Shown in pieces: positions 17,737-25,839 of a stretch of DNA of 64,000 nucleotides. Source of the DNA: Claveliimonas monacensis. Lineage in GTDB: Bacteria; Bacillota; Clostridia; Lachnospirales; Lachnospiraceae. The notes under the pieces were generated by a model, which did no database searches, was not told where the DNA came from, and worked only from the letters and a program-made list of their open reading frames with translations. The stretch is taken from NCBI RefSeq assembly GCF_014982975.1, contig NZ_JADCKL010000012.1, forward strand, positions 20,352 to 84,351, given 5' to 3'. How positions within the stretch are numbered: position 1 is the first letter of the stretch; each line of letters begins with the position of its first letter. The position numbers and the translations under genes are program-made.

Positions 17737-17757
17737 GTGCCAGAAAAGGAGGAATCT

Positions 17758-17853
17758 GTGGAGAACAAAAAAGAGATGAAACTAGTGCATTTCCAGTACG
17801 GGATTGGGAATGCGGAAAATTTCCGTATGAGAAGGAGGAAGGATGAAGTTTGA
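17758..17853 (+). CDS. small 31-residue ORF with strong ribosome site
   Basis: GTG 17758 follows AAAGGAGGAAT with ideal spacing. The predicted peptide is basic at its end (RMRRRKDEV) with a central FQYGIGNAENF stretch. It has no hydrophobic segment. It overlaps the first codons of the next gene by 11 nt, so it could be a leader peptide coupling translation of that gene. No homologue is known to me. It is supported only by its ribosome site and position. Confidence 0.42.
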   Translation: MENKKEMKLVHFQYGIGNAENFRMRRRKDEV

Positions 17854-18412
17854 GCATAATGCAGCGATGATTGGTTCAGCACAATTCTTGGAAGAGCAGC
17901 TGAGGAAGAAAGAGATCAGCTATGACCGGCTTTCAACCGTGGAAGAGATTACAGGCTGCGATACAGAGTTTTGCGGGATGGCAGTGGATTTTTTAGACAG
18001 TTACTGCAGCAGCGACCAGAAAGAAGAATTGGATGAATTATTCTGTGGTCTGACAGGGCAGCGGATTGGAGACTTTTTAGAGCGGTGGCTCCAGATCCTG
18101 TTGATAAAGTGGCAGGAATGTGTGAAAGAACCTATGGAACTCTGCCTGAATGGAAAGCATTTTATATTCATTGGGAAATGCACAGAAGAAGAGAAAAGAA
18201 CCCTGTTTCCATCCGGCAGAAGAGCAGAAAAGCTGACCGTTGCGTGGAAGAAGCAGGGAGAAGAAACATATCGGGCATATTTACAGGAAATCTTTCTTTG
18301 CAGAGAGGATTTGCGGCTGTATCTGGGGTCCGAGAAAGGATTGATCCCAGGAGGGACAGAAAGGAGGAAACGATATGCTGGCAAGTATCCTGTGGCAAGG
18401 CAGTCTGCCTGA
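17843..18412 (+). CDS. ICE protein of unknown function
   Basis: This 189-residue soluble protein starts at ATG 17843, behind GAAGGAGGAAGG. The start overlaps the end of the 31-codon ORF. It is acidic in its first half (VEEITGCDTEFCGMAV, DQKEELDELF) and basic at its end (GTERRKRYAGKYPVARQSA). Predicted secondary structure is mostly helical. The last 38 nt overlap the following gene. I find no domain I can name. Confidence 0.55.
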   Translation: MKFEHNAAMIGSAQFLEEQLRKKEISYDRLSTVEEITGCDTEFCGMAVDFLDSYCSSDQKEELDELFCGLTGQRIGDFLERWLQILLIKWQECVKEPMELCLNGKHFIFIGKCTEEEKRTLFPSGRRAEKLTVAWKKQGEETYRAYLQEIFLCREDLRLYLGSEKGLIPGGTERRKRYAGKYPVARQSA

Positions 18413-19637
18413 AGAAGATGAGATCAATCAGATGAAGGAAGAAGGATACCATTTTGTGGAACAGGCAGACGGTTTCCGGATCTGCCTGCCATTAGACAAT
18501 ACGCCTTCCGGAAATTATTATGAGGACGGTTTTTCGACAGGATTTAAGAAAGAAGTAGAACTGCATCAGTACCTTGCAGAGACGGAAAAGAGGGCACAAT
18601 GGATTACAGTGCCAAGCAGAAAAATGCGTGTATATGCTACGGGCCGTCTGGTTGGGGCTCCAGAGTCAAAGGCGGATGAACGTTGTGCCAGAATCTTCCG
18701 TGACACACAAAAATCGGCAGGCCTAATGTTGAAAACAGACCGGGGAGAAGCATACCAGATCGGGAAAACTGCGATCAGCACTTTGGAGAGCAGGGCGAGG
18801 ATCAGCGGGAATGCACTTGGAAAGGTGTCCCGGCCGGTGTTCGCTGAAATTTTGAACCAGTGCCTGAAAGTGGCGAAAGGAAAGGCGCTGATCCGGCTTT
18901 CAGAAGGAAAGGTACGTGCAATCCATTCCGCAGAGAAAAACGGATATCAGGTATTCCCTTTGTCCGAACTGTTTATGCAGGCGTCGGTCTATATCAACGG
19001 GGAATATCAGAAAACGGAGTTCCAGGAAGGATATGCGGATCAGTCCATGGTGACGGCGGTATGGAAGGTTTCAGATGAGCGTCTGGAAGAAGTCTACAGT
19101 GAGATCATGGAGAAGTACGGAAAACAGGTACGGGGCAAATTAAGCGCAACGATCCGGATCTGCTCTTCCGATGTAGCGGCTTCCGGAGCCAATATCTTTT
19201 ATAGCCTGCAGGAAGGTAAGCATGAGATTGCATTGGGAACAGATATGCGGCTGAAGCATGACCACAATACGCACATGAAAGAATTCAGTACGAATCTTTT
19301 ATCAACCTTTGAGTGCTATAAAACGGTGATCAAAAAAACAGTCGAGAAATTGGTCAAAATACCGATTGAGAATCCGGCGAACACTATGATCGGCGTGATG
19401 AGCAGGTATAAATTCGGGAAAAAAGTGACTGCAGAAATGGTGGAGCGCTTCAAGGCAACATTCGGGGAAGACCCCTGCAGCGCATATGAAGTTTACTGCG
19501 GGATTAGCGAAGTATTGTTCCAGGCGCAGAGCCAGGGAGCAAGCGGCAGGAGTCTGGTGGAGTTAGAGGAGAAAGTAGCAAAATGCCAGAGCGTAAAGTG
19601 GCAGGACTATGACATCCCCGGAGAAGTGCAGTATTAG
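18375..19637 (+). CDS. DUF932-like phage/plasmid protein (tentative)
   Basis: This 420-residue protein starts at ATG 18375 behind GAAAGGAGGAAACG, within the end of the previous gene. Its middle region (ISTLESRARISGNALG, KGKALIRLSEGKVRAIHS, YQVFPLSELF) has the layout I associate with DUF932 phage/plasmid-like proteins. A second block, GKLSATIRICSSDVAASGANIFYSL...HEIALGTDMRLKHDHNTHMKEF, would fit the latter half of that family. The family link is from memory and modest. No signal or membrane segment is present. Such proteins lie near recombination genes in mobile elements, as here, but their activity is not known. Confidence 0.6.
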   Translation: MLASILWQGSLPEEDEINQMKEEGYHFVEQADGFRICLPLDNTPSGNYYEDGFSTGFKKEVELHQYLAETEKRAQWITVPSRKMRVYATGRLVGAPESKADERCARIFRDTQKSAGLMLKTDRGEAYQIGKTAISTLESRARISGNALGKVSRPVFAEILNQCLKVAKGKALIRLSEGKVRAIHSAEKNGYQVFPLSELFMQASVYINGEYQKTEFQEGYADQSMVTAVWKVSDERLEEVYSEIMEKYGKQVRGKLSATIRICSSDVAASGANIFYSLQEGKHEIALGTDMRLKHDHNTHMKEFSTNLLSTFECYKTVIKKTVEKLVKIPIENPANTMIGVMSRYKFGKKVTAEMVERFKATFGEDPCSAYEVYCGISEVLFQAQSQGASGRSLVELEEKVAKCQSVKWQDYDIPGEVQY

Positions 19638-19671
19638 ACGGATACAGGAAATCAGAGGGAAAGGAGACAGG

Positions 19672-20193
19672 ATGAACCTTAAGAATGGAAAAGAAATGGA
19701 ACGATTGGTTGCAGGAACATATTTGAACAGTATGTGTATCGACAGGGGCAAGACTCTGGCAGAAGAAATGGGAAAACAGGGAACTGACGTAAAAACGGCA
19801 TTTACCTATCTCAACCTTGCGTGGCTGGAGATCTTAAGTAAGATGGAATATCATGATGCGCGAAACGAGGCATCGGTGCAGCTGGCGAAAGAGATCTATA
19901 ACCGTCCGGTGGAGCCTCCCAAAGTTACAAGTTTAAAGGAGGTATCTGAAAAAGAAACAGTCCGCAGCGTTGATTCAGAATCGCCACGGGATGTTGCGAA
20001 AGCGTTGTCTACTTATCTTCGGACGGATTCGGCAGGACGGTATGCAGGATTTTTACAGGCGCTTATGAGCGAACATCGTACCCTGCAGCAGAGTTTCACC
20101 CGGATGGGGATGTGCTGGCTTCGTGCAGACTGCAGGAACAGGAAAAACCTCTCCTGGATCTGTGACATTGATGCACATTTACCGTTTATCTGA
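19672..20193 (+). CDS. ICE protein of unknown function
   Basis: This 173-residue soluble protein starts at ATG 19672 behind GGGAAAGGAGAC; an in-frame ATG at 19609 overlaps the preceding gene and lacks a ribosome site. It is largely helical, with a polar linker near residues 75-105 (EPPKVTSLKEVSEKE) joining two helical segments. The last segment contains several Cys and Trp residues (MCWLRADCRNRKNLSWICD). No family is recognised. Confidence 0.55.
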   Translation: MNLKNGKEMERLVAGTYLNSMCIDRGKTLAEEMGKQGTDVKTAFTYLNLAWLEILSKMEYHDARNEASVQLAKEIYNRPVEPPKVTSLKEVSEKETVRSVDSESPRDVAKALSTYLRTDSAGRYAGFLQALMSEHRTLQQSFTRMGMCWLRADCRNRKNLSWICDIDAHLPFI

Positions 20194-20221
20194 AGGCTGA
20201 AAGAAAGGAGCAAAATACGAT

Positions 20222-20776
20222 ATGAAAATGTTTAGGGAACCAAGAGTAGAAGGAATCCGGTATGCCAGGTTCCTGCTTCGTATGGCTGAAGACTATAAAG
20301 CGAAAAAAGGAGCAGGCAACACTTGGGAAACTCAGAAGTTGTTGCGGCAGATCCGCGGTGACAAGCGGAAAAAGACAATATGTCGAAATATGGATTACCT
20401 GGTATTAAGCTGGATGCAGTTTTTGACGACTCTTCCGGAATGGAAGGAAGAAGAGCTGTGGGCGGTGAAGGTAGCAAAGATGGCTGTCATACAATTTCCT
20501 GACCTGCCAAAGTGCAAGCCTCTCTTCCGGGCAAAATGGAAACAGCCGGGAGGCACAGAAGCTGAAGAAATGCGGAATCTGTTATGCAGGATTTCTGACC
20601 GGGAGAAAGATGAGTTCATGCAGGCATTCTGGATGCAGCTGAAAACTGCAAAGCGGGAGAAACAGCAGCATCTGACCGAATTCTTTTTAGAATGGATCTG
20701 GGTAACCCCGGAAAAAACGCAGGTATTAGAGAGCCTCAGGTACTGGGCTGCGGATTACTGCCTGCCATTTGTATGA
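20222..20776 (+). CDS. ICE protein of unknown function
   Basis: This 184-residue basic protein starts at ATG 20222 behind GAAAGGAGC. It appears all-helical with many Trp and Lys residues (MDYLVLSWMQFLTTLPEWKEEELWAVKVAKMAV). It has no signal peptide. It is followed after 19 nt by the next gene and belongs to the same close-packed run. No known domain was seen. Confidence 0.55.
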   Translation: MKMFREPRVEGIRYARFLLRMAEDYKAKKGAGNTWETQKLLRQIRGDKRKKTICRNMDYLVLSWMQFLTTLPEWKEEELWAVKVAKMAVIQFPDLPKCKPLFRAKWKQPGGTEAEEMRNLLCRISDREKDEFMQAFWMQLKTAKREKQQHLTEFFLEWIWVTPEKTQVLESLRYWAADYCLPFV

Positions 20777-20795
20777 AAGGAGGAAAAGGATAATA

Positions 20796-21785
20796 ATGAA
20801 GAGAAAAAGAAAGCCGGGATGGGCAAAGAAGACGACAGAGGGACGCCGGATGTTCCGGTGGCTGAGAAGAAGGAAAGAGCAGACGCTTACAGAACGGGGA
20901 TGGCAGTTTATTAAGGTGTACCATTGCCCGTTTATTTTTGTTTATGGGCAGACAGCGGAAAAGGAGCGGTATGTATGCCGGGACTTTCAGTTTCTGGCAA
21001 TCTTTAACATGGATACCTGGGAATTGACGGATGTTTCTTACCAGCTTCGGAGTTTCTTAGAGATTCCGGAGAACCAGAAGTTCCGTTTCCAGCAGAAATG
21101 TAAACGTCAGGCAGAGCGGGAAATCCAGAAGTATGCCATAAAGTTACTGGGGGAAGAGGAAGGATGGAAGGAGAAAGAGATCTTTCCATGGAAGAGGACT
21201 TCCGTTTTATGCAGGTACAGAGACTGGATCAAGAAAGAAGCAGAGATACAGGCTGCAGGAGGCGAAGAATCCGAACGGTTCAAAGAGGACATCCGGCAGT
21301 TTACCTTTGACGGGGACCGGGATTACTTCGATTACCGGACGTATCTTTCCTATCTGAAGAATCCGGAAACTTTTATCTTCCGATATGGCCGGAAGTTCTG
21401 CAAAAGGATCAAAGAGCAGTACCGGATTAATCGGATCCTGAAAGAAGCTGTGGAGCAGGAGAAGATACGGTATCAGGAAGAGAGACGGGAGCGAATCGCT
21501 CTGATCACGCGCATCCGTGAAGCTGTAAAAGGGATTGATGATGAAGTTGCCGTGATTACAGAGGCAGGGAATGGTACCTATGATGTGTTCCATATGGAAC
21601 CGGAAATTCTTCGGAATTTCCTTGGTGTTTATCCTATTTCTACAATCTCCGGGAAAGAGAAGCGGGATCTGCTCAAAAAGTATGGAAAAGACAAGGCGTG
21701 GGATATCACCGAGATCTGGAAAGTGGGCATCCGGAACCGGTGGCTCTACGAGGCGGAAAAATCAGGAATATCCGATGCCGCATAG
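20796..21785 (+). CDS. basic, Arg/Lys-rich ICE protein of unknown function
   Basis: This 329-residue protein starts at ATG 20796 behind GAAAGGAGGAAAAGG; the upstream ATG at 20769 overlaps the previous gene. The first 40 residues are strongly basic and could contact nucleic acid. A central strand-rich section (FIKVYHCPFIFVYGQTAEKERYV) is followed by a long charged helix region (residues ~150-250, EEESERF, RINRILKEAVEQEKIRYQEERRERIAL). The C-terminus is a compact mixed domain. No signal or membrane segment is present, and no family is recognised. Confidence 0.55.
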   Translation: MKRKRKPGWAKKTTEGRRMFRWLRRRKEQTLTERGWQFIKVYHCPFIFVYGQTAEKERYVCRDFQFLAIFNMDTWELTDVSYQLRSFLEIPENQKFRFQQKCKRQAEREIQKYAIKLLGEEEGWKEKEIFPWKRTSVLCRYRDWIKKEAEIQAAGGEESERFKEDIRQFTFDGDRDYFDYRTYLSYLKNPETFIFRYGRKFCKRIKEQYRINRILKEAVEQEKIRYQEERRERIALITRIREAVKGIDDEVAVITEAGNGTYDVFHMEPEILRNFLGVYPISTISGKEKRDLLKKYGKDKAWDITEIWKVGIRNRWLYEAEKSGISDAA

Positions 21786-21799
21786 GAAAGGAGAACATT

Positions 21800-22174
21800 A
21801 TGATTCGAAGGAAGATCAGGCAGTGCCTTGCATTAAGGAAAACGAAACAGAAACGTGAAAAACGCAGGCCGGGAGCTTACCGTATGTTTCTGTTGGATCT
21901 GGATGCGACGTATGGACAGGAGGAAGCAGATTCTTACGGGGTAGAACCGGTCCTTTATCTGCTGCTCGACCCTAAGTGGAAAGCAGAACAGATCGCGATA
22001 CGTGCGGTCCATGCGTTTCATGACAAGGAAAATGATGTGCCGATCGGGGATTTGTTTGAATATGGATTGAAAAAGAACCAGATTCCCTTTGAACGGATCT
22101 ACATATTCAAGATTCCGTTCGGGAAACGGAAACAAAAGTATTTAGAGGATCATATCTCACAGGTATATTTATAG
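21800..22174 (+). CDS. small ICE protein of unknown function
   Basis: This 124-residue protein starts at ATG 21800 behind GGAAAGGAGAAC; an earlier in-frame start at 21698 lies inside the upstream gene. A very basic N-terminus (residues 1-27) precedes an alpha/beta core (YRMFLLDLDATYGQEEADSYGVEPVLYLLLDP, PFERIYIFKIPFGKRKQKYLEDHI). It precedes the ERF-like gene by 13 nt and is probably translated with it. The function is unknown. Confidence 0.55.
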   Translation: MIRRKIRQCLALRKTKQKREKRRPGAYRMFLLDLDATYGQEEADSYGVEPVLYLLLDPKWKAEQIAIRAVHAFHDKENDVPIGDLFEYGLKKNQIPFERIYIFKIPFGKRKQKYLEDHISQVYL

Positions 22175-22187
22175 GAGGATACACAGG

Positions 22188-24155
22188 ATGAAAAAAAGAC
22201 ATATGCTGAATCTTCAGCAGAAACTGATCAAAATATCGAAAAAGCTGCCGAAGCTGATCAAGAAACATTATTCTGATGAAGTGGATTATGATTTCGTGAA
22301 GATCGATGATATCTATGAGATCATCAATCCGGCTTTTGCAAAGTACCATATCTGTATCCAGGAGATGGAAGAGAAAGATTCCAAAACAGAGTTTAAGGAT
22401 GGGCGGTGGATCTATACCTCCGAGCTGTATTTTTGCCTTGTGAATGCAGACCAGCCTGCAGAAAGGGAGCCGGTACATATCCATCTGATCGGGGATCATG
22501 AAGACTCTCCGGCAAAAGCACAGGGAGCAGCATGGACTTATGGCCTGAAACACTTCCTGCTGTATAAATTCCAGATCAAACAGGTATCGGAAGACCCGGA
22601 TATGAAAGGCAAGCCGGCAGGCGGTGCATCAAAACAGGCGGAGATACCGAATCAGACTGGAACAGGCAGAACCGCTTCTGGCAGACGGAAAGATACAGAC
22701 CCGAAGAAAGCTCCTTCCGATGTAGTTGGAAAAAGCCCTTTGTATGGACGGCTTGCAGAAGATGCAGGGGAGAGGAAAAATAACGTGGGCGACCGGACTA
22801 GAAATGGAGACAGCAGTGCCAAACAGATGACATCTGCGGCACCAGACCCGGCAGAGATCTTCGGGAAAACGTCAGGTGATGCAACAGAACGTGGCGATAA
22901 GAATAGTGGAACAGAGCAGGAACTGGCAGAGTACCCGGCCAGCGACGGAAAGGAAGTGGCACATCATCCGAATGGAGATGGTGAATCTGGAGGGGCTAAA
23001 GAGACAGCTCCCTACACTTCATCGGGAAAAGGACGGGTGATCCCTATGCCTGGCGCAGAAAAAGTAGTCCAGGGCAGTTTCCGGAGTACAGATGAAACTT
23101 CCTGTCCGGAGAGAAAGGTTCCTGACGAACCGTCTGGCAGCAGTGTGAATCCGAAGAAGGATGAAACACCAGTGGCGCAGAACGAACCGCAGGAAACAGG
23201 CAGTGTTCCTGAAAGGGTGCCTGATCTGCCGGAACAGAAAGCAGAAGAGAGTGATCTGAGAGAAGAAGAGTTACCTGCGGAAAAGAAAGCAGGAGAGCAG
23301 GTTGAGACTGTATCTGGTGAGAAAAAGGATGCTTCTTCTGGCGGAGACGGAACGGTAACCGTGAATGAGGACCCGAAGGAGCCGGATGATCGAAAAGGGA
23401 AAGAGCCTATCAAAGAAGATGGCGAAATTGCAGAGCCGGCGAAAGACAAGGAAGACGATAGAAGTGAAGAACAGGATGCGCCGGACAGTGATAAGGTACA
23501 TGGCAAAGAGAGAAGAAAACGAAAAAAAGGGCGGCATCACAAGGAAGGGGGCGGTGAAGATACCGCCCAGATGAGCCTGTTGGATTTTGCGGGTTCTTTT
23601 CGAGCAGATGAAGAAAGTACAGGTTCTGTTCTTACAGAGAGTGAAGCAAGAGAAGAGAAGGAAGCAAATGCAGAAAGAAGTGCTCCTGAATTTGTAGAAA
23701 GCAGAGGGCATGAACCAGAGAACAGGATAGATGGGCTGAAAGAAGCAGAGGAACCAGAAGTACCGGGAGTTGATCGAAAGGATGAAGCGGAAGCGGATGT
23801 CCCCGCAGAGGAAGAAAATGCGGATACATCAGGAACCGGCGGATCATCCAAAGATGAGAACGGCTTTGCAGAGGCAGAAGAGGTTCCTTTTGATGAAGCA
23901 GACGAAGAGGATTTCTTTAAAGCACTGGAAGAGGAAATCCGGGATGAGGAAGAAACGCCTTTGACGCTTGAGGAAGCTCTGCAGACCATCTGCCCCTATG
24001 CACTATTTGCTGGGAAAACTTTTGAGGAAATGCTGGAAAGCGACGCAGGGCGTAAACAGCTTTCCTGGTTTGCGACAGAATACATGGGATCGGATTTCCG
24101 TGTTCGTGATGCTGCAAAGATGGTATTAGAAAATCTGGAACAGAAAGCGGCATAA
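22188..24155 (+). CDS. ERF-family single-strand annealing protein with long disordered linker
   Basis: The first ~140 residues of this 655-residue protein match the ERF annealing-recombinase pattern: helical start (LNLQQKLIKISKKLPKLIKK), VKIDDIYEIINPAFAKYHI, a strand block, then GAAWTYGLKHFLLYKF, the family's signature-like end helix. Such proteins pair complementary single strands in recombination or conjugative DNA repair. Residues ~150-590 are low-complexity and highly charged (Glu, Lys, Pro, Ser) and are surely disordered. The last ~55 residues (CPYALFAGKTFEEMLESDAG...LSWFATEYMGSD) form a small folded domain like the DUF3820-type tail with its GK..E..L motif. Family ERF proteins are normally ~200-300 residues, so the linker is exceptional. 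The ATG has TAGGAGG upstream. Confidence 0.75.
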   Translation: MKKRHMLNLQQKLIKISKKLPKLIKKHYSDEVDYDFVKIDDIYEIINPAFAKYHICIQEMEEKDSKTEFKDGRWIYTSELYFCLVNADQPAEREPVHIHLIGDHEDSPAKAQGAAWTYGLKHFLLYKFQIKQVSEDPDMKGKPAGGASKQAEIPNQTGTGRTASGRRKDTDPKKAPSDVVGKSPLYGRLAEDAGERKNNVGDRTRNGDSSAKQMTSAAPDPAEIFGKTSGDATERGDKNSGTEQELAEYPASDGKEVAHHPNGDGESGGAKETAPYTSSGKGRVIPMPGAEKVVQGSFRSTDETSCPERKVPDEPSGSSVNPKKDETPVAQNEPQETGSVPERVPDLPEQKAEESDLREEELPAEKKAGEQVETVSGEKKDASSGGDGTVTVNEDPKEPDDRKGKEPIKEDGEIAEPAKDKEDDRSEEQDAPDSDKVHGKERRKRKKGRHHKEGGGEDTAQMSLLDFAGSFRADEESTGSVLTESEAREEKEANAERSAPEFVESRGHEPENRIDGLKEAEEPEVPGVDRKDEAEADVPAEEENADTSGTGGSSKDENGFAEAEEVPFDEADEEDFFKALEEEIRDEEETPLTLEEALQTICPYALFAGKTFEEMLESDAGRKQLSWFATEYMGSDFRVRDAAKMVLENLEQKAA

Positions 24156-24245
24156 GCCTATATTTCGGGGAAAGAGGAAGGAAAGCTCCTTCTTCTTTCC
24201 TGATTTCAAAAGAAGTCCATCCTCACAAAGGAAAGTGGTAGTGAA

Positions 24246-25574
24246 ATGAAAAAAAGAAAAACTCAGGATGAAGAATATACTGCGCCTTTTACGATCATGG
24301 ATGTTGCCGCCTACCTGGGGATTGAAAAACTGGAAGACTGTCAAAAAGGCTATCGGGTGAAAGATCCGGAGAATGAAGCAAATGTGGTCTGCCCGTTCTG
24401 TGGGGATGCCCGGGGAAAGGCGAGCATCTGCGTGTGCGGTGGCGGCCAGGTAAAAAATGTCTTTCACTGCTATGACTGCGGCAGCGGTTATAACATGGTC
24501 ACCCTCTATGCAGAACTGAAGCATATGAAGGGGAAGGACCGCTATAAGAGAGCATACCGTGAGCTTTACCGGAAAAAGCAGCGTCAGGGAAACGGAAAAA
24601 TGAGATCCAGGAAAGCCATGCAGCAGGAGTCCCAAAAGGTAAAGAAAAGAGCCGGGAGCCAGAAAAAGAAGATGGCCGAGCCGCTTAATAGAGAACAGGT
24701 GGATCAGACGTATCGAGCGATGCTGAAATACCTTAAATTGAAACAAGTGCATCGAAACGACCTCGTCCGGAGGGGCGTAAGTGATGAGATCATTCAGAGG
24801 ATGATAGAGAAAGGGTATCGAAGTATCAATGTGGAAGGAAGCCTGTCCATTGCAAGGCGTTTGATCAAAGACGGCTGTAAGCTGGAAGGCGTGCCTGGAT
24901 TCTTTAAAAATTGGGATGGAGAATGGGATCTTAACTTCCATGACGGAAACCGAGGGTATTTATGCCCGGTCTATGATATCGAAGGGTTTCTCCGGGGATT
25001 CCAGATCCGCCTTGACCGTCCGGTAAAAAAGAACAAATATGTCTGGCTCTCCAGCAGCGGCATGGAAAAAGGGACTGCCATATCAAGCTTGGTGGGAGTA
25101 TCCGGCGTACCAAAGGGAGAGAGCATCTTCCTGACAGAAGGAATCCTAAAAGCGGAAATTGCTTCCCAGATCAGGGGAGACTGTTTCCTTGGAAACCCTG
25201 GTATCGGAAACTGGCGTGACCTTTCTGAAGTTTTAAAAGCTGCGAAGGAGAGAGGCGTGAAGCATGTGTATGAAATGTATGACATGGACAAGATGCTCCG
25301 TCTGACCTGTCAGGAGGACTATGATGAAAGATGCAGGGAATGTGAAGATAAAGAGGAACATGGGAATCCGGAGTTTGAGTGCCCGAGAAAACGATTAAAG
25401 AGAGACACGATCCGGAAAGGATGTAACTCGGCTTATCGTGTCTGCAAGGAGCTGGGCCTTACCTGCAAAAGGGAACTGTGGGATGTAGGGGAAGACGGAC
25501 TTTGGGATGAACATGAAAAAGGAATCGATGACTGGGAGACAAGAGAGATCCGGAAGAAATGCGATTCTGCATAA
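24246..25574 (+). CDS. CHC2 zinc-finger / Toprim primase-like protein
   Basis: This 442-residue protein would make primers or relate to element replication. The N-terminal zinc site is CPFCGD near residues 50-54 followed by FHCYDCG at about 75-81, with another CVC in between, matching the CHC2 fold of bacterial primases. A basic linker (KKRAGSQKKK) follows. The C-terminal half contains a Toprim-like core: FLTEGILKAEIAS at about residue 300 carries the conserved Glu, and MYDMDKM near 344 carries the paired acidic residues. This layout, the DUF3854 type, is common in plasmid and ICE primases. A later Cys cluster (CRECEDKEEHGNPEFEC) may bind a second zinc. The start is ATG 24246, with GGAAAG upstream. 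Confidence 0.8.
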   Translation: MKKRKTQDEEYTAPFTIMDVAAYLGIEKLEDCQKGYRVKDPENEANVVCPFCGDARGKASICVCGGGQVKNVFHCYDCGSGYNMVTLYAELKHMKGKDRYKRAYRELYRKKQRQGNGKMRSRKAMQQESQKVKKRAGSQKKKMAEPLNREQVDQTYRAMLKYLKLKQVHRNDLVRRGVSDEIIQRMIEKGYRSINVEGSLSIARRLIKDGCKLEGVPGFFKNWDGEWDLNFHDGNRGYLCPVYDIEGFLRGFQIRLDRPVKKNKYVWLSSSGMEKGTAISSLVGVSGVPKGESIFLTEGILKAEIASQIRGDCFLGNPGIGNWRDLSEVLKAAKERGVKHVYEMYDMDKMLRLTCQEDYDERCRECEDKEEHGNPEFECPRKRLKRDTIRKGCNSAYRVCKELGLTCKRELWDVGEDGLWDEHEKGIDDWETREIRKKCDSA

Positions 25575-25625
25575 GCGGGGCAGAAACCGTCTCAGAAAAA
25601 CGTGCAGGGATAAGATTTAGGTTAT

Positions 25626-25660
25626 GCAAAAGGGGAACTTATTTTAAGTTCCCTTTTTGC
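25626..25660. terminator. strong bidirectional hairpin terminator
   Basis: GCAAAAGGGGAACTT (25626-25640) pairs with AAGTTCCCTTTTTGC (25646-25660) with one G-T pair. The A- and T-rich stem base makes it an intrinsic terminator in both directions. It separates the primase-like gene from the adhesin unit. Confidence 0.7.
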
Positions 25661-25790
25661 ATGGCTTAAAAGCCATGAGAAGGGAGGTTTTTATGATCCG
25701 GGACAGACCTGAATCATGTGGCAGGGCGAATCTGTAAGAGACGGCGGCTTTACGAAAGGCAAAATAATCGCCCTGCCCTGTAAGGCCGCC
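25661..25790 (+). promoter_or_regulatory. structured adhesin leader with A-B-A'-B' pairing and a 14-codon ORF
   Basis: The leader first holds a small hairpin (ATGGCTT/AAGCCAT, 25661-25676). GGGAGG then precedes a tiny ORF from ATG 25693 to TAA 25735-25737 (14 codons). Next, GGCAGGGCGA (25720-25729) can pair with TCGCCCTGCC (25768-25777), and GGCGGCTTTAC (25743-25753) with GTAAGGCCGCC (25780-25790, one mismatch). The four arms interleave, so they form either a pseudoknot or two exclusive stems. The 5' arm of the first stem overlaps the end of the tiny ORF, so its translation could decide which stem forms. This is a candidate cis-regulator of the adhesin gene. Confidence 0.5.
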
Positions 25791-25839
25791 ATTTTCACTT
25801 TTATGAATGAAGATTTGGAACGAAAGGAGAGAAGTTTAC

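Noticed and set aside
23012..23989. Long Ser-rich minus-strand frames opposite the ERF-like gene
   Set aside because: They are shadows of the Glu/Lys-rich linker (GAA/GAG codons read as TTC/CTC and TCT/TCC); no starts with ribosome sites.
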